The notes under the pieces were generated by a model, which was not told where the DNA came from, searched no databases, and was given only the letters and a program-made list of their open reading frames with translations. DNA of 64,000 nt from Chamaelirium japonicum (taxonomy: Eukaryota; Streptophyta; Magnoliopsida; Liliales; Melanthiaceae): the NCBI GenBank assembly GCA_947650365.1, contig OX393549.1, forward strand, positions 89,057,556 to 89,121,555. Direction: 5' to 3'. The position numbers and the translations under genes are program-made. This document shows positions 53,072 through 64,000 of the stretch, piece by piece (position 1 is the first letter of the stretch; each line of letters begins with the position of its first letter).

Positions 53072-54001
53072 GTGGATTCTGGTTCCACTAATCATGCTTG
53101 CAATAATTTGCAGGGGTCCAAGGAGATAAGAAAACTGGATTATAGGGAGATGATCCTAAGCATTGGAACTGACGCCATGACAGAGGCTGAAGCAGTTGGA
53201 GATGTCGTCTTGCAGTTTCTTGATGGAAAAAGTTTATTACTTAGAGACATACTTTATGTACCGTTCTTGAGACGAAACTTAATTTTTGTTTCCTTATTGA
53301 ATAATGAAGATTTTTTAGTTTTATTTGATACTTTTGGTGTGTCAATTAAATTGAATAGTTCCTTTGTTTGTAAGAAAAAGACACAGAATGGTCTCTATGT
53401 AATTAACTCCAATCATAAGCAGGATAACATAACTGAAGCATGTGTGGTTAATTCATCTAAAAGAAAAAATCCCTTAGATAATCCAACACTCCTTTGGCAT
53501 CTAAGGCTTGGACACATAGCCTCAGACAAGATTCAAAGGTTGGTTGAGGTAGGACTCTTAAGTCTAGATATTTCAGAAAGCCTACCGATGTATGAGTCTT
53601 GCCTGGAAGACAAGATGACTAAAAGATCTTTCCGAGCCAAAGGTAGCAGATTTAAGAAGGTATTAGAGTTGGTACACACTAATGTATATGTGCCCATAAG
53701 TGTCCATGCCATAGGAGGCTTCGAGTATTTCATCACCTTCATGGATGATCACTCGAGGTTTGGATACATATACCTAATGCGGCGGAAGTCTGAATCCTTT
53801 GATAAGTTCAAAGAGTTCAGAGCTGAAGCAGAAAAGCAGACGGGTAAAAGTATCAAGTCTCTTCGATCGGATCGAAGAGGCGAATACCTATCGGATGAAT
53901 TTATTGGGTACCTGCGTGAGCATGGAATCGTATCCCAGTTGACTGCGCCAGGGACACCGCAACAAAACGGTGTATCTGAGGAAGAAACTAAACTTTGTTA
54001 G
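53072..54001 (+). pseudogene. Copia B protease and integrase N-part
   Basis: A 309-codon frame. It has the protease box MDSGSTNHACN, the integrase HHCC region (HLRLGHIASD, then YESC where Copia A has CESC), and the catalytic core. In the core the first acidic residue is lost (HTNVYVP versus YTDVCGP in A) and the later block reads SDRRGEYLS. A frameshift near 53990 ends it. Integrase function is therefore excluded by the missing Asp and zinc Cys. Confidence 0.92.
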
Positions 54002-54794
54002 ATATGGTTCAGACTATAATGAGTTATGCCACATTGCCACCTAGTTTTTGGGGATATGCCCTAGAGACGGCAGCATATACTTTGAACTTTGTTCCATCAA
54101 AGTCAGTACCCCTAACTCCTTGGGAGCTGTGGTTGAAGCGAAAGCCAAGCCTACAGCACTTTTGGATTTGGGGTTGTCCAGCACATGTGCGGAAGGACAA
54201 GCGAGATAAGATGGAGTCAAAAATTAAGGTAAGTCTGTTCGTTGGGTATCCAAAAGGGACAAAGGGTGGTTTATTTTATGATCCTGAGGATAGAAAAGTT
54301 GTCGTCTCGATGAACACCGTATTCCTGGAGCATAATTATTTATAGATCATAAGCCCACCAGTAAAGTAGTTCTTGAAGAATTGCTTGGTACTGATAGGAG
54401 TACGCAGACAGAAAACATAGTGGGCGCCGATACCACTAAGATAAACGATACTGTAGAATCGACTCCTATGGAACCACCGCAGGCTCGTCGCAGTGGGAGG
54501 ACCACAAGTGCTCCTGATAGATACATTGGAGAAGCATTTATGGTAGATCCAGAGTTTCAGGAGGATGATCTTCTGAACTATGACGAAGCGATGGTATCCT
54601 CTGACCATGCAGCATGGCAGGAAGCCATGGAGGCAGAACTGACATTAATGTCCCAAAACTCGGTCTGGGCACTTGTAATACCACCTCACAACATTAAACC
54701 TGTTGGGTGTAAATGGGTGTACAAAAGAAAAAGAGGTCCGGATGGTACCGTTGAGACTTACAAAGCTAGACTAGTCGCTAAGGGTTATACCTAG
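53995..54794 (+). pseudogene. Copia B integrase C-part and RT start, broken
   Basis: Two frames. The first (53995-54345: MSYATLPPSFWGYALETAAY, then SLFVGYPKGTKGGLFYDPED) ends after NYL at a TAG caused by a 1-base loss relative to Copia A. The second (54381-54794) contains RRSGRTTSAPDRYIGEAF and then WKWVYKRKRG-type RT start words, and ends at a TAG where Gln is expected (GYTQREG). Confidence 0.9.
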
Positions 54795-55580
54795 CGAGAA
54801 GGGATCGACTATGACGAAACCTTTTCGCCAGTGGCTATGCTTAAGTCTATCCGGATTCTTTTATCCATTGCAGCCCATTATGATTGGGAGATCTGGCAAA
54901 TGGACGTTAAGGCCGCATTCCTCAACAGGGATTTGGAAGAAGGCATCTATATGTCTCAGCCTCCAGGCTTTGTCGCAAAAGGTCAGGAAAGTCTGGTGTG
55001 CAAGTTGCAAAGGTCCATTTATGGACTGAAGCAAGCATCCACAAGTTTGAACATGTGTTTTGATCAGGCTATCCAGTCTTATGGATTTGAGCAGAACGTG
55101 GATGAACCATGTGTTTATAAAAGAAGCGATAAGACTGCAGTAGTTTTTCTAGTGCTTTACGTAGATGATATCCTGCTTATTGGAAACGATATTGGAACGT
55201 TGTCTACAGTGAAGGTGTGGTTATCCTCTCAATTTGACATGAAAGACCTGGGTAAAGCGAGTTATGTTCTGGGGATCAAGGTAACTCGAGATCGCCAGAA
55301 CAAGACTCTCTCGCTGTCACAGGCAGCCTACATAGATACTATCTTGGTCAGATTCAGTATGCACAACTCCAAGAAAGGACTGGTTCCATTCAGACATGGA
55401 ATGAAGTTGTCCAAGGATCAGAGTCCTAAGACTTCTGAGGAGAGGGCAGAGATGCAGAAGATACCTTATGTTTCGGCTGTAGGGAGTCTGATGTATGCTA
55501 TGCAGTGCACGAGACCAGATATATGCTATTCAGTAGGCATGATGAGCAGGTATCAGTCAAATTCGATTCCAGGGCATTAG
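54795..55580 (+). pseudogene. Copia B reverse transcriptase core
   Basis: From YDETFSPVAMLKSIR the frame covers the RT palm and fingers. It has WQMDVKAAFLNRDLEEGIYM (first catalytic Asp), KLQRSIYGLKQAS, and LYVDDILLIGNDI (the YVDD box, intact), then PDICYSVGMMSRYQSN. It stops at 55578-55580 where Trp is expected after PGH. Of all pol segments in the window this is the best preserved. Confidence 0.93.
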
Positions 55581-56142
55581 ACTACTATGAAAAGTATACT
55601 CAAGTATCTCCGTAGGACGAGAGATTATGAGTTAGTTTACTCTTCACAGGAACTGATACCGATTGGATATATGGATTCTGACTTTGCGTCAGATCTGGAA
55701 TCCAGGAGATCGACATTAGGGTTTGTGTTTTTATTAGGAGGAGAAGCTGTTAGTTGGAGGAGCGTGAAGTAGGGATGCATCACGGATTCGACGACAGAGG
55801 CTGAGTACGTTGCGGCGTGTGAAGCAGCCAAGGAGGCGGTGTGGCTCAAGAAGTTTCTCACGGACTTAGGATGCGTACCGGGAGCTCAAGATCCTATTGT
55901 CCTTTACTGTGACAATAGTGGAGCGGTAGCACAATCCAAGGAGCCAAGATATCACCAGAAGAGTAAGCATATCCAGCGAAAATATTACATTATCCGGGAC
56001 TTGCAGAAGCGAGGGAAGGTTGCAGTGACTCAAGTGGCGTCTACAGATAACATGGCGGACCCTTTCATAAAGGCGTTACCGACCAAGGCTTTTAAGAAGC
56101 ACGTGGATGCCATGGGAGTTAAGACTATTGTTCCCCGCTAGG
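55581..56142 (+). pseudogene. Copia B RNase H
   Basis: It starts MKSILKYLRRTRDYELVY and continues with DSDFASDLESRRSTLGFV. A TAG at 55770-55772 replaces Gln after SWRSVK. It then reads STTEAEYVAACEAAKEAVWL, YCDNSGAVAQSKEPRYHQKS and DNMADPFIKALPT, and ends at 56142. These are the RNase H catalytic neighbourhoods of Copia elements. The frame is broken once. Confidence 0.93.
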
Positions 56143-56155
56143 CCAAGTGGGAGAT

Positions 56156-58105
56156 TGTTGTAGCTCGTGTGTCCTAAGCGTGGATTTTCTGTATTAACAT
56201 TAATAAAGATGCCTTTGGTTATTGCTTTAATTAGAATACTACTATGGTATATGTTAATATACATATAATAAAGGACCCTAGGGAACACAGTAGGCCACTG
56301 AGGCGCATGATGGATCCATGCTTGGGAGACCCAGTGGACCAGTTATGTGTAGACCTAAAACTAGTTCACAGCTTAGGTGATGTCAGTCGCTTCACCGAGA
56401 ACAAGCTGTTGGCAGGTAGAGGATGTGGTGAAGTCTCCACCACGGGAACATGGGATTCCCATTCACCTGACCAAGCACGATGATCGTATTGAACAGGAAC
56501 CAAGATGGTGCACAGTTCAGTGATTCAGACACTGGTGCATAAACCGTCTTACTACTATAGATAATCTGTCCTTAACCCTGAGGGACCATGTACACTGGGC
56601 CAACCAGTTGTGTGGTGCTTTGATATGCCAACGTGTGCGAACCTTCCATAGTCCAATACCACGGTACGTTGGGTTACCCGGCTGGCGCTTGAGTGACATG
56701 TAATCCCTACAGGTTATTCGACGTCCAGTGTTGAATGGGTGCGTTTTGATGAGTCAATCTGTCCACACAGTTAACCCAGGCCTGGTGGTTGTCAGTATGA
56801 CTAACGATGTTTTGGATGCTAGGCATAGCACCGGAAGGTGTGTGGTGTTATAGATGACAAGTCATCAAACCCTAGTCAGATGATTGATCAGGATCTGACG
56901 GTACTCCCCATCGCCCGAGTCGTATCATGGCACCAGTAATAGGAGGGACTTAGGGTTATCGGAGTATAGTAGAGAACAGGGTTACGAGGGAGTAACATAA
57001 GTTTAGGATCACTAGAGTTCAACTCGTGTCGCACTCTGGGTGGCTGCACGGGTTAATCGGATTAGGGCTGATTAACGAAACTTTTGGTGTGTTACCGGAA
57101 CAGTCAATCAGGGATCTGGTTGGAGCTAGAGATCCCGAACCCTGAAGGTTCCACCCTGTCGTTGCGTATAGGAATTGTTCCCCGACCTAGTTGGATATGT
57201 TGGATGCGAAGTAGCGTGATGGAGCGCAAGCCCAGAGCCTAAGAACCTAATTCATATGTGTTAGGGGCCGTAGGGGTATTTTGGTAAATACTAAAATATG
57301 GCTCAGAACACATTGAATATGGGTCTTAGAATGAGCGAAATAATTCTAGAAGCTCATAGGCGCTTACGGAACTCGATTCCGAGTAGCGAACCTCACTCAG
57401 TCTCTCTTTCAGATTTTTACTTTTCATGAAGGGCGTTTTCGTCCAAGTTTCACAATAGACACTTGGAAACCCTAAAAACCGCCCCTTCTCATCCCTATTT
57501 ACTAGGGGCCGGCCCTAGCTTGCTTGGAGCACTAGGAGACCGGCCCTATAAGAGGTAAAGAGAGGGAGGGACCGGCCCTAGCTCTCCCCCTCTCCTAATA
57601 CCCGAACTCCCTCCCCTCTCTCCCTCTCTAAGGTTTCGGCCAAGGAAGAAAGATGAAGAAGGAGGAAGAAGAAGGAGGAAGGAAGGAGAAGGAAGAAGAG
57701 AGAAAGAGAAGGAGGAGATCTGCCGGCATGCCATCGTTTTTGCAACGAATTCCTCCGTCGGCTCGTAGTCCTTGCACTCAGAGACGGGACTTCGATGATT
57801 CCTCAATTCGCAAAGTACAAGGTGCTATCCGACAGCTTCCCTTGCGATTCAAGTGCGGTTCTTCATCGTTCCATTCTCTCCGGATCATAGATCCAAAAGG
57901 TATGATGATTCTAAACACCTAACTAGATGCATGCATGTCTTCCATAGATCATAGTATGCCTCTAGGGTATCCGCACATATGCTAAGATCATAGATTTGCA
58001 TGTAGATTGTTTTATAGAATTAATTGTAATGAAACATACACCGTATGATCTTCGGATCTATCTTTTGCTTCCGCTGCGACTCTGATAAGGGATCCAATTC
58101 CAACA
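56156..58105 (+). repeat. 3' LTR of Copia B (1950 bp)
   Basis: It begins TGTTGTAGCTCG right after the polypurine tract aagtgggagat and ends AATTCCAACA. It is identical in length to the 5' LTR, with scattered substitutions. Confidence 0.96.
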
Positions 58106-58110
58106 TTAGT

Positions 58111-59542
58111 GATCGATGTTCCGATCACTACTGATATCTTTACCAGTTGTGTTGTAGTTATAAGGCTCAATACCGGTGTCGTCCTCTGTGATTGTGCAAT
58201 GTTTAACTAGATTCGAAAGATAGTTTTTGGATCGATTTAGCGGGAATGTTTTGATTTTTTATTATTAACTAAATGAAGCGATACTTAAAGAAAGCTAAAT
58301 TAATTATTGGATTTAATTGGATTTAACTAGCTATTAGTTGGAGATGATCTAGGGCTGTGAATCCACCACTAGCCATGTAGTATTATATTGTGCTAATTAT
58401 GGTTATCAGTATTTGATCGAATGGTTAATCCGTCATAATCAATGACATGACGAATCTCAAGAAAGTCAATATGATACTCAACGGCATGGGCCATCTATGC
58501 TTAGCACGACTTGTCCTTGCAAGGCATGAATCGTCTACCTTAGGCATGACCCATCTTAGGGATACATCATAGATGCAATGATTATATAAATGGTCTAACC
58601 ATTTCCTGCATGGCATAAACCGTTTTTGGTAGGCACAATCCGTCCTCCTGGGCACGGATCGTCTTCCCTTGGCACGACGCATCTCTTATGCGACGATAAG
58701 CCTTAAAGAACAAGTGTATGCAATCTAGATCTAATTGAATCTAACTAATACATCTTATTTTATCAACATAATTAATAAGATCAACCAACTAAAAGATAAT
58801 AAAATATTACATGCATAATTCGAGTCAATTTACTCGATTACATAAACCTTAATTGAACAACAAAATATAAACTACATTAGCTTGGGTTTCATCAAAACCC
58901 TATATGTTACTTTAGCTGAGCATTATGACAATGGCAAAAAAGCTCCACGATATCGCCATGGCCGCGCAATCACAGCTCCCCGATCCTCCTCTTCGCTACA
59001 GCTTCAGGGCTCCAAAAGATGCGTTTGACGGCCTAAAAAATACATATTTAAGGCGTGGGGGTCGTCCTAGAGTTTCTCCAAAATAATCCTCATCAAAATA
59101 GGAGAGAAATAAGGCTTAAGGGCTAAAATCTACGAGGGACGATTGATTATCATTTGACAATGTTCTGCCTGTAGTCCTGCTCAGCGATCTTGTTTTGTCA
59201 TAACTTTTAACTCGCTTATCAGATTTAGGCTTTCTTGAGCTTGTTTCGAAGATATTGACGAACCCGATATTTCTGTAATATCCTCTCATTCATCCAACAA
59301 TCCAAAGACAGATAATTTATCCTTTTCACTTTTTGTATTCATAACTTGCTCTTTTCGGACCGTTTTCCGTACAATGGCTTGATTTTCTACAAGAGTGAAA
59401 TACATGTATAAGAGCACTAATTATGGTATGAACTAGTAAAAAACCCGAGCAATGCCCGGATGAACTTGACGCACACCACTTGGCACATACGACCTCACAA
59501 CCATATGAAAAAATGTGCAATCCGGAGTGAGTGTGATTCACT

Positions 59543-59611
<69 letters not shown>

Positions 59612-60530
59612 TAATGATTTTTCTAATTATGATCAAATAGCCATTAAATATAATTGAATGGATATTTATCATCTTTATAGTAGGTTTTTAATAGGATTTA
59701 TAAGAGAGAGCTATGTTCACACATGGGAGAAGGATTATGACTCTTCGAAAGAGGTCCACCTGTCATAACATAGGAGTGAGGACTCCATTTTAGTATTAGA
59801 TTATTAGATGAGGGAGAGAAAACATAGATTTAAGGAAGTAAAGGTGGTCCATTTACGCACCGATCAGAAATCCTCGTGCAAGCACGGACAAAAGAGGACA
59901 ATATCATGTATGTGTGGGGTTGGATGTTATAGTACTGGTCCGTCTGACCATCTATCACGCTCTGAAGCTCCAGTCCATCGCCCGTCAATAATCTGCTGCA
60001 TCGCAGCTAGTACCGCGACCTTCCCTGGGTCTCTGACTCTAGTTCACTTGGGGGTCGCCTAACGGGTGCCCAAGTCGTCTAGGACATGCCCAGCACTCTC
60101 TGAGCCTGCACCTCACCCCGGGCTCTCATCTCCTTGACGATTAAGGTTTCTTCAAACCCTGGTGACTTAACCCATGGTCTCTCCAGCTGACTCGCTCGCC
60201 ATCTTTAGATTTTGGGACATCTTCGTTTAATAGAGATTCCAACCGGGTTGCTTGGCTTGCACTCCAAGCAATTGGTTAATTACTTTAATTGTGCGCCAAG
60301 CACCGAGAGTGGGGGCCCGTCTCATCGGCTCTAACGGCCCGAACTCATGGGATGGATCCCAAACAATCTCCCCCTCCAGACCATAAGGGAGGCCTTCTAT
60401 CGTAGGATCCTGCACCTAGAACTCAAACCGGCCACCTTTGCAAATAGTTATGCCAATCCTGATCCGCTCCCTCTTGTTCTGGATTCTCGATTAGCTCTAA
60501 CTGGTCTCATAACCTGGCTATGATACCATT
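58111..60530. other. Non-coding DNA; (GA)n and a 23-bp-type repeat
   Basis: No gene was recognised. Positions 58470-58690 hold a degenerate repeat of about 23 bp with words like ggcatgaaccgtctt..ttaggcac. A (GA)n microsatellite of about 60 bp is at 59549-59608. The stretch 60060-60530 may include decayed internal TRIM sequence next to the LTR that follows. Confidence 0.45.
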
Positions 60531-60639
60531 TGTAGATACCCTCATTCCCCAAAACCTGGGTCGTAAGGGGAGGCCCACTAGAGGGTATATGAATACACCA
60601 CCACCCAACCCTTAGCCGATGTGGGACTAAACACCAACA
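60531..60639 (-). mobile_element. Solo TRIM LTR (109 bp)
   Basis: It starts TGTAGATACCCTC and ends CACCAACA in plus orientation. On its left is a degenerate primer site (tatgatacca at 60519-60528), so the element is on the minus strand. It belongs to the family of the complete TRIM at 17964-18292. The partner LTR was not found. Confidence 0.8.
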
Positions 60640-60810
60640 GAGCGAGCAACCTCTGTAATAATTTTTTTTTAATCTGCAGATGACGAGGCATGAACAAAGA
60701 TATCTTTACCATCGGGATCAATCATTTAGTTTGAAGACCCAGGACCTTTCTGCATTGTTGAATTTCAACCACTAGGCGTGTTTGCTCAAGAGACTGAAGG
60801 ATATTCTAGA

Positions 60811-61012
60811 AACATTGACTTCCTCGTCGAAAATATCTAAGTATTCGACGAAAGTATCAGTTTTAGATAAATAAAACACCATGAGGATCACAGAATCAAG
60901 AATGGAGATCATTCAATTCTACATACATTGATTTCCTTGTCGTAAATCTCTAAACATTGAACAAAAGTATCAATTTTAGGTAAATAAGACACCATGAGGA
61001 TCACAGAATCAC
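60811..61012. repeat. ~115-bp direct tandem duplication
   Basis: The segments 60811-60898 and 60926-61012 are direct copies. Both contain acattga.ttcct.gtcg and later acaccatgaggatcacagaa, with substitutions in between. Confidence 0.85.
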
Positions 61013-62168
61013 GACTCGATCGCCTTCCAAGTCTGCCACTGGCATTTATTCAGTTGCCATGGCAGGGGTGGAGGGGGGGACACCACAATGCACATGTAGC
61101 CCATGTGACGAAGAAGACTAAAGATTTTGCGGTGAGCCCAAATTCCAATACTCATAATAAAATCTGAAACTGGCATCAATACTCCCCTCCACTCTGGGGC
61201 TCCGGCCGATCGCCCCTCTGCGCGGGGACCCCGGCCATGTAGCCATACAGATGAGGAGAATTCGTTGTCAAGCCGCCTCCTAACAACACGTGTACGATGG
61301 GACCATCGCGGAATCATGCGTGCGGACATGCCAAGTGTCGATTCTCTACATAATTTTTTATATAGCGGTCATTGTTGTTCATCCACCATTCTCTTATTTT
61401 TGAATTGAGTTCAGAACTGGCATGTGAGTGATTGTATGCATGATGGGTGACATGCATGAATTATGAAGACATGGGCTATTTTATATCGGAGATTCGAGCT
61501 AAACCCGTATCTAGATTGCCTCGAAACCGCCGTCTTCGACTACTTTCTCCATCGTATCACACTAATATAATGCATCAAATCTATGACGGTCTCTTTTAAT
61601 GACAATATTGTGTTTGATGATTTGTGGGTTGCTTTACTTTTTCTAGCAATGTGATTGAAAGGTTGATGGTTTTTTGAAAGCTTTATGATTAAGTAGAGGT
61701 GGGGAAGGGAGGGTTGTTGGCATTGGGAGAGGTCCTCTTCCATCAATAATGGGGGCCTTGCAGGGGCTTAGTTTATGTGAGCTTAGGCACCAATGATGGG
61801 CTGAATGCAATGGCCACCATCTTTCCACATAGGAGAGAGGGGAGGGACTTGTCAAAAGGGGCTTGGAAGCATGTTAGTGTCCACATTCAGAGACCAGGTG
61901 TGTTTAGGGCACCAGAGTTTTCAAGTGGAATCCTACTCCTCCCCAACCACAAATCCCCTTTACACCTAGTGGGTGCCCCCACTTCAATGGCCCAACTGAA
62001 GGGATATCCTTGGGCTCCCAATTAAAAAAACCATTGCATAATGTTGAGATTTCACTTCCCTCCTTTGATGTGGGCCTGACTCATGACATCCAAGGTGCCA
62101 TTGGTAGAGGTGTGATCCTATGTTTAGGATAGTGATTGTTGCTCTCTATGTTTAGGGTAGTGATTGTT

Positions 62169-62202
<34 letters not shown>

Positions 62203-62568
62203 CCTAGGGATGATAACTCAATGTTATGGATCGTCCTGTGGGGTTACTAGGGTCATGTGACACTGGGTTTACATAATGTGTTCCTTGGGTCAAGAGCATT
62301 GCTATCTCCCATGCTTTTGAGTCAAACTAGTACAGTTCGCCACACATAAAACTTCCTCTACTGCACTCTATAATGGTTGCAGTCCATTACTATGTGAAAA
62401 TATATCTGGTTGTGCATTGAGTTGGGGATCTCAAGGGCAAACTTTAATGATACAAGGGCCATCCATGCCCAGTGTCTTATAATTTTTTGGGTCTAAGCAG
62501 GGATTGATTGGTGAATGTGTGGAACTATGGAAGAGCAAAGAGGGCAGCTCGGTAAGGAGATGAGGAAC
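61013..62568. other. No gene recognised; short (CT)n
   Basis: The short frames here are not convincing. At 62131-62178 a ~32-bp segment (tatgtttagg.tagtgattgt) is duplicated next to a (CT)n tract at 62174-62199. Confidence 0.45.
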
Positions 62569-62800
62569 CCATTTGGATTTGTGTTTCAGTCACCAGCTTC
62601 TGATTTTTGATTCTGCGGGAATCAAATTTTCGCAAAAACTTGTTCGGATACAGTGCCAGAAGCTAATTCCTACAGACTTTGTATGGAAAAACCGGAATCC
62701 AACATAAGCGTCCGAGAACAGCTTCCAGCTTTTGCTTCTCGAATCTGTGGGAGTACGGTTTTTCTGGAATCCGGTTGGCGCAGAATCGAATCCAAACAGG
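62569..62800. mobile_element. MITE remnant with CATTTGGAT/ATCCAAACAGG ends
   Basis: The left end has ccatttggatttgtgtttca and the right end gaatccaaacagg. The segments inside pair imperfectly as an inverted repeat (gattctgcggg versus a ggcgcagaatc word). It resembles Tourist- or hAT-type MITEs. No target duplication is clear. Confidence 0.45.
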
Positions 62801-63795
62801 TAGAAGCGCCCATGGGTTGACACGTAGCCCCCCTTTCATCCAGATGGATGTCCTTACCATTAATGGAAGAGGATAGAGATGGAACTTACTATACTACATG
62901 ATTCCTACTCTCTCTAACATGCAGTATAGTTCTTTTCCTTCAGCTTGAGAATCTGGGTCCTATAGCATGAGATGGTTACCATCACTTCACTCAAGAAAAA
63001 GGGGTGGTTACCATCACCACTAACTTTGATTTCCCCATATGAAACTGTTCTCTTAACTGACACTTGGATAAAAGTATAGATCCCTTTAAAACATAGCATT
63101 AGGGGCAACCATGACATCTGCAAGTCTAGAAGGACTTGGCCATCATTCTCTCAGATTCTCTTATCCATGAGGTTGATATCTAAGTATTGCTGTGCAGTGA
63201 TAGCCCCCCAACTGGCCTATAGTGTCAAATGTAGGGTTTGAGGTCAACCCTAGTTTGCTAGTTGGAATCCCAAGATGGCATATGGATGAAGCCCAGTGGA
63301 CCACCCTATCAATGTCACATTCATAGAAGGGGGGGCAACTGTCTACTGATTTGGATTGGATGAAAGATGGTGAGGCTCTGTAGGCAGCTCAGTGTTGTGC
63401 AGTTGGTGGGTGCTTACTAGTTTTGGGTGCATCTATGGAGACAAACTAGGCATGTCCATTCAAAATCAAGTCAAAAAAGAGAGCATGGAGTCCTCCTTAG
63501 ACTTCATAATTGTTTGTAGCTACCCTGAAATGATAGGCTTAAAGGGCACAAGGCATGATTGTATTAACCCTAAGCCTGGGTTAAAGAAGTGTCTTTCTCA
63601 TACTGCTTCATGCTGAAGCTGGTGAAAGGAACCAACCAACCTACCAATGATCAAAGGAAAAGCTCATCTGAATGATTGGGACCCAAGTCCACCATGAGAC
63701 ATTGAATTTTTACATCATAAGAGGTTATTTACCCACCTTGAATGTTTTTGGTGAAAATTCTTCGGCAAACCTTCAAATGATTGATCCTTGAAAGT
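62801..63795. other. No gene recognised
   Basis: Non-coding in appearance. No ORF, RNA or repeat can be supported. Confidence 0.4.
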
Positions 63796-63900
63796 TGTTG
63801 AGATGCTCCATCGGAAATAGTCCCACATCGGCTAACGAACCGGGGTTCCTTGTCTTCATAAGACAGGCAGGTCTATTGGAGCACTCCAGGTGCTGTCACA
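63796..63900 (+). mobile_element. TRIM-like 5' LTR at window end
   Basis: A 105-bp segment from TGTTGAGATG to GCTGTCACA containing tagtcccacatcggctaac, followed directly by tggtatcag (63901-63909), the start of an initiator-Met-type primer site. The arrangement is that of a short LTR and primer site. The rest of the element lies beyond the window. Confidence 0.65.
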
Positions 63901-64000
63901 TGGTATCAGTAGAATTTTGCAAGAGTTAGGGACTAAATCAACTTGCCATTGGAGTAATTTACCTACTCTCAAGTTCATTTAACAATGATCAACAACTAAG

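Larger units (their letters stand above)
48293..58105 (+). mobile_element. Copia B: full-length Ty1/Copia retrotransposon, 9.8 kb
   Basis: A plus-strand element with 1950-bp LTRs and a perfect 5-bp duplication, TTAGT (48288-48292 and 58106-58110). The primer-binding site TTGGTATCAGAGC is at 50244-50256, and the polypurine tract aagtgggagat directly precedes the 3' LTR. Gag is intact as a frame. Pol is broken by at least four stops and two frameshifts, so it is not autonomous. It is the same family as Copia A, and comparison of the two shows the ancestral reading at most lesions. Confidence 0.98.

Overview
The window looks like nuclear DNA of a flowering plant. The evidence is an intact P-class pentatricopeptide repeat (PPR) gene, Ty1/Copia and Ty3/Gypsy retrotransposons primed from plant tRNAs, a Cassandra-type LTR carrying 5S rRNA sequence, TRIMs, several MITE families, an L1-type LINE, and long AT, GA and homopolymer tracts. 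I cannot place it more precisely than angiosperm. It is a gene-poor, repeat-dense region, with no operons, CRISPR arrays or tRNA genes.

Genes. The one clearly intact gene is a single-exon PPR gene on the minus strand at 14889-17123, very close to Arabidopsis At5g39710 (EMB2745). A second probable gene starts on the minus strand at 2171: two exons with good splice junctions encode an acidic, Ser-rich small protein of unknown function, and its 3' part was not found. A third coding exon (29522 to about 19302, minus) is a pseudogene. It is cut in two, in frame, by a 9.8-kb Copia element with a 5-bp target duplication and also has an internal stop.

Layout. 1-1690: no gene. 1695-2171: small acidic-protein gene. 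2919-3351: Tourist-like MITE with a MULE-type MITE inserted in its terminal repeat. 4907-5228: another inverted-repeat element. 5760-6690: decayed Copia 3' end. 7423-7985: double-palindrome MITE inside a (TA)n tract. 8940-12890: dead L1-type LINE with a secondary insertion. 14889-17123: PPR gene. 17964-18292: complete 329-bp TRIM. 18664-19208: two hAT-like repeats. 19424-29217: Copia A (minus strand). 29860-30470: mosaic of TRIM LTRs. 30663-38859: Gypsy-type element with 1.3-kb LTRs rich in 76-bp tandem repeats; a 2.28-kb chimeric, Cassandra-ended unit sits in its 5' LTR. 38907-39460: hAT-like MITE. 39503-42634: 3.1-kb non-autonomous LTR element. 43156-43336: second MULE MITE copy. 45712-47771: PIF/Tourist-like element filled with a pyrimidine-rich array. 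48293-58105: Copia B (plus strand, same family as A). 58111-64000: mostly unannotated DNA with a solo TRIM LTR, duplications, a MITE remnant and the start of another TRIM-like element.

The window is a record of repeated nesting rather than a set of cooperating genes. Copia A and B lie in opposite orientations about 19 kb apart, and both carry many stops and frameshifts. I found no undescribed functional system. The most informative items are the gene exon split by Copia A, the chimeric Cassandra-ended unit, the double-palindrome MITE in (TA)n, and an antisense ORF kept open in both Copia leaders.
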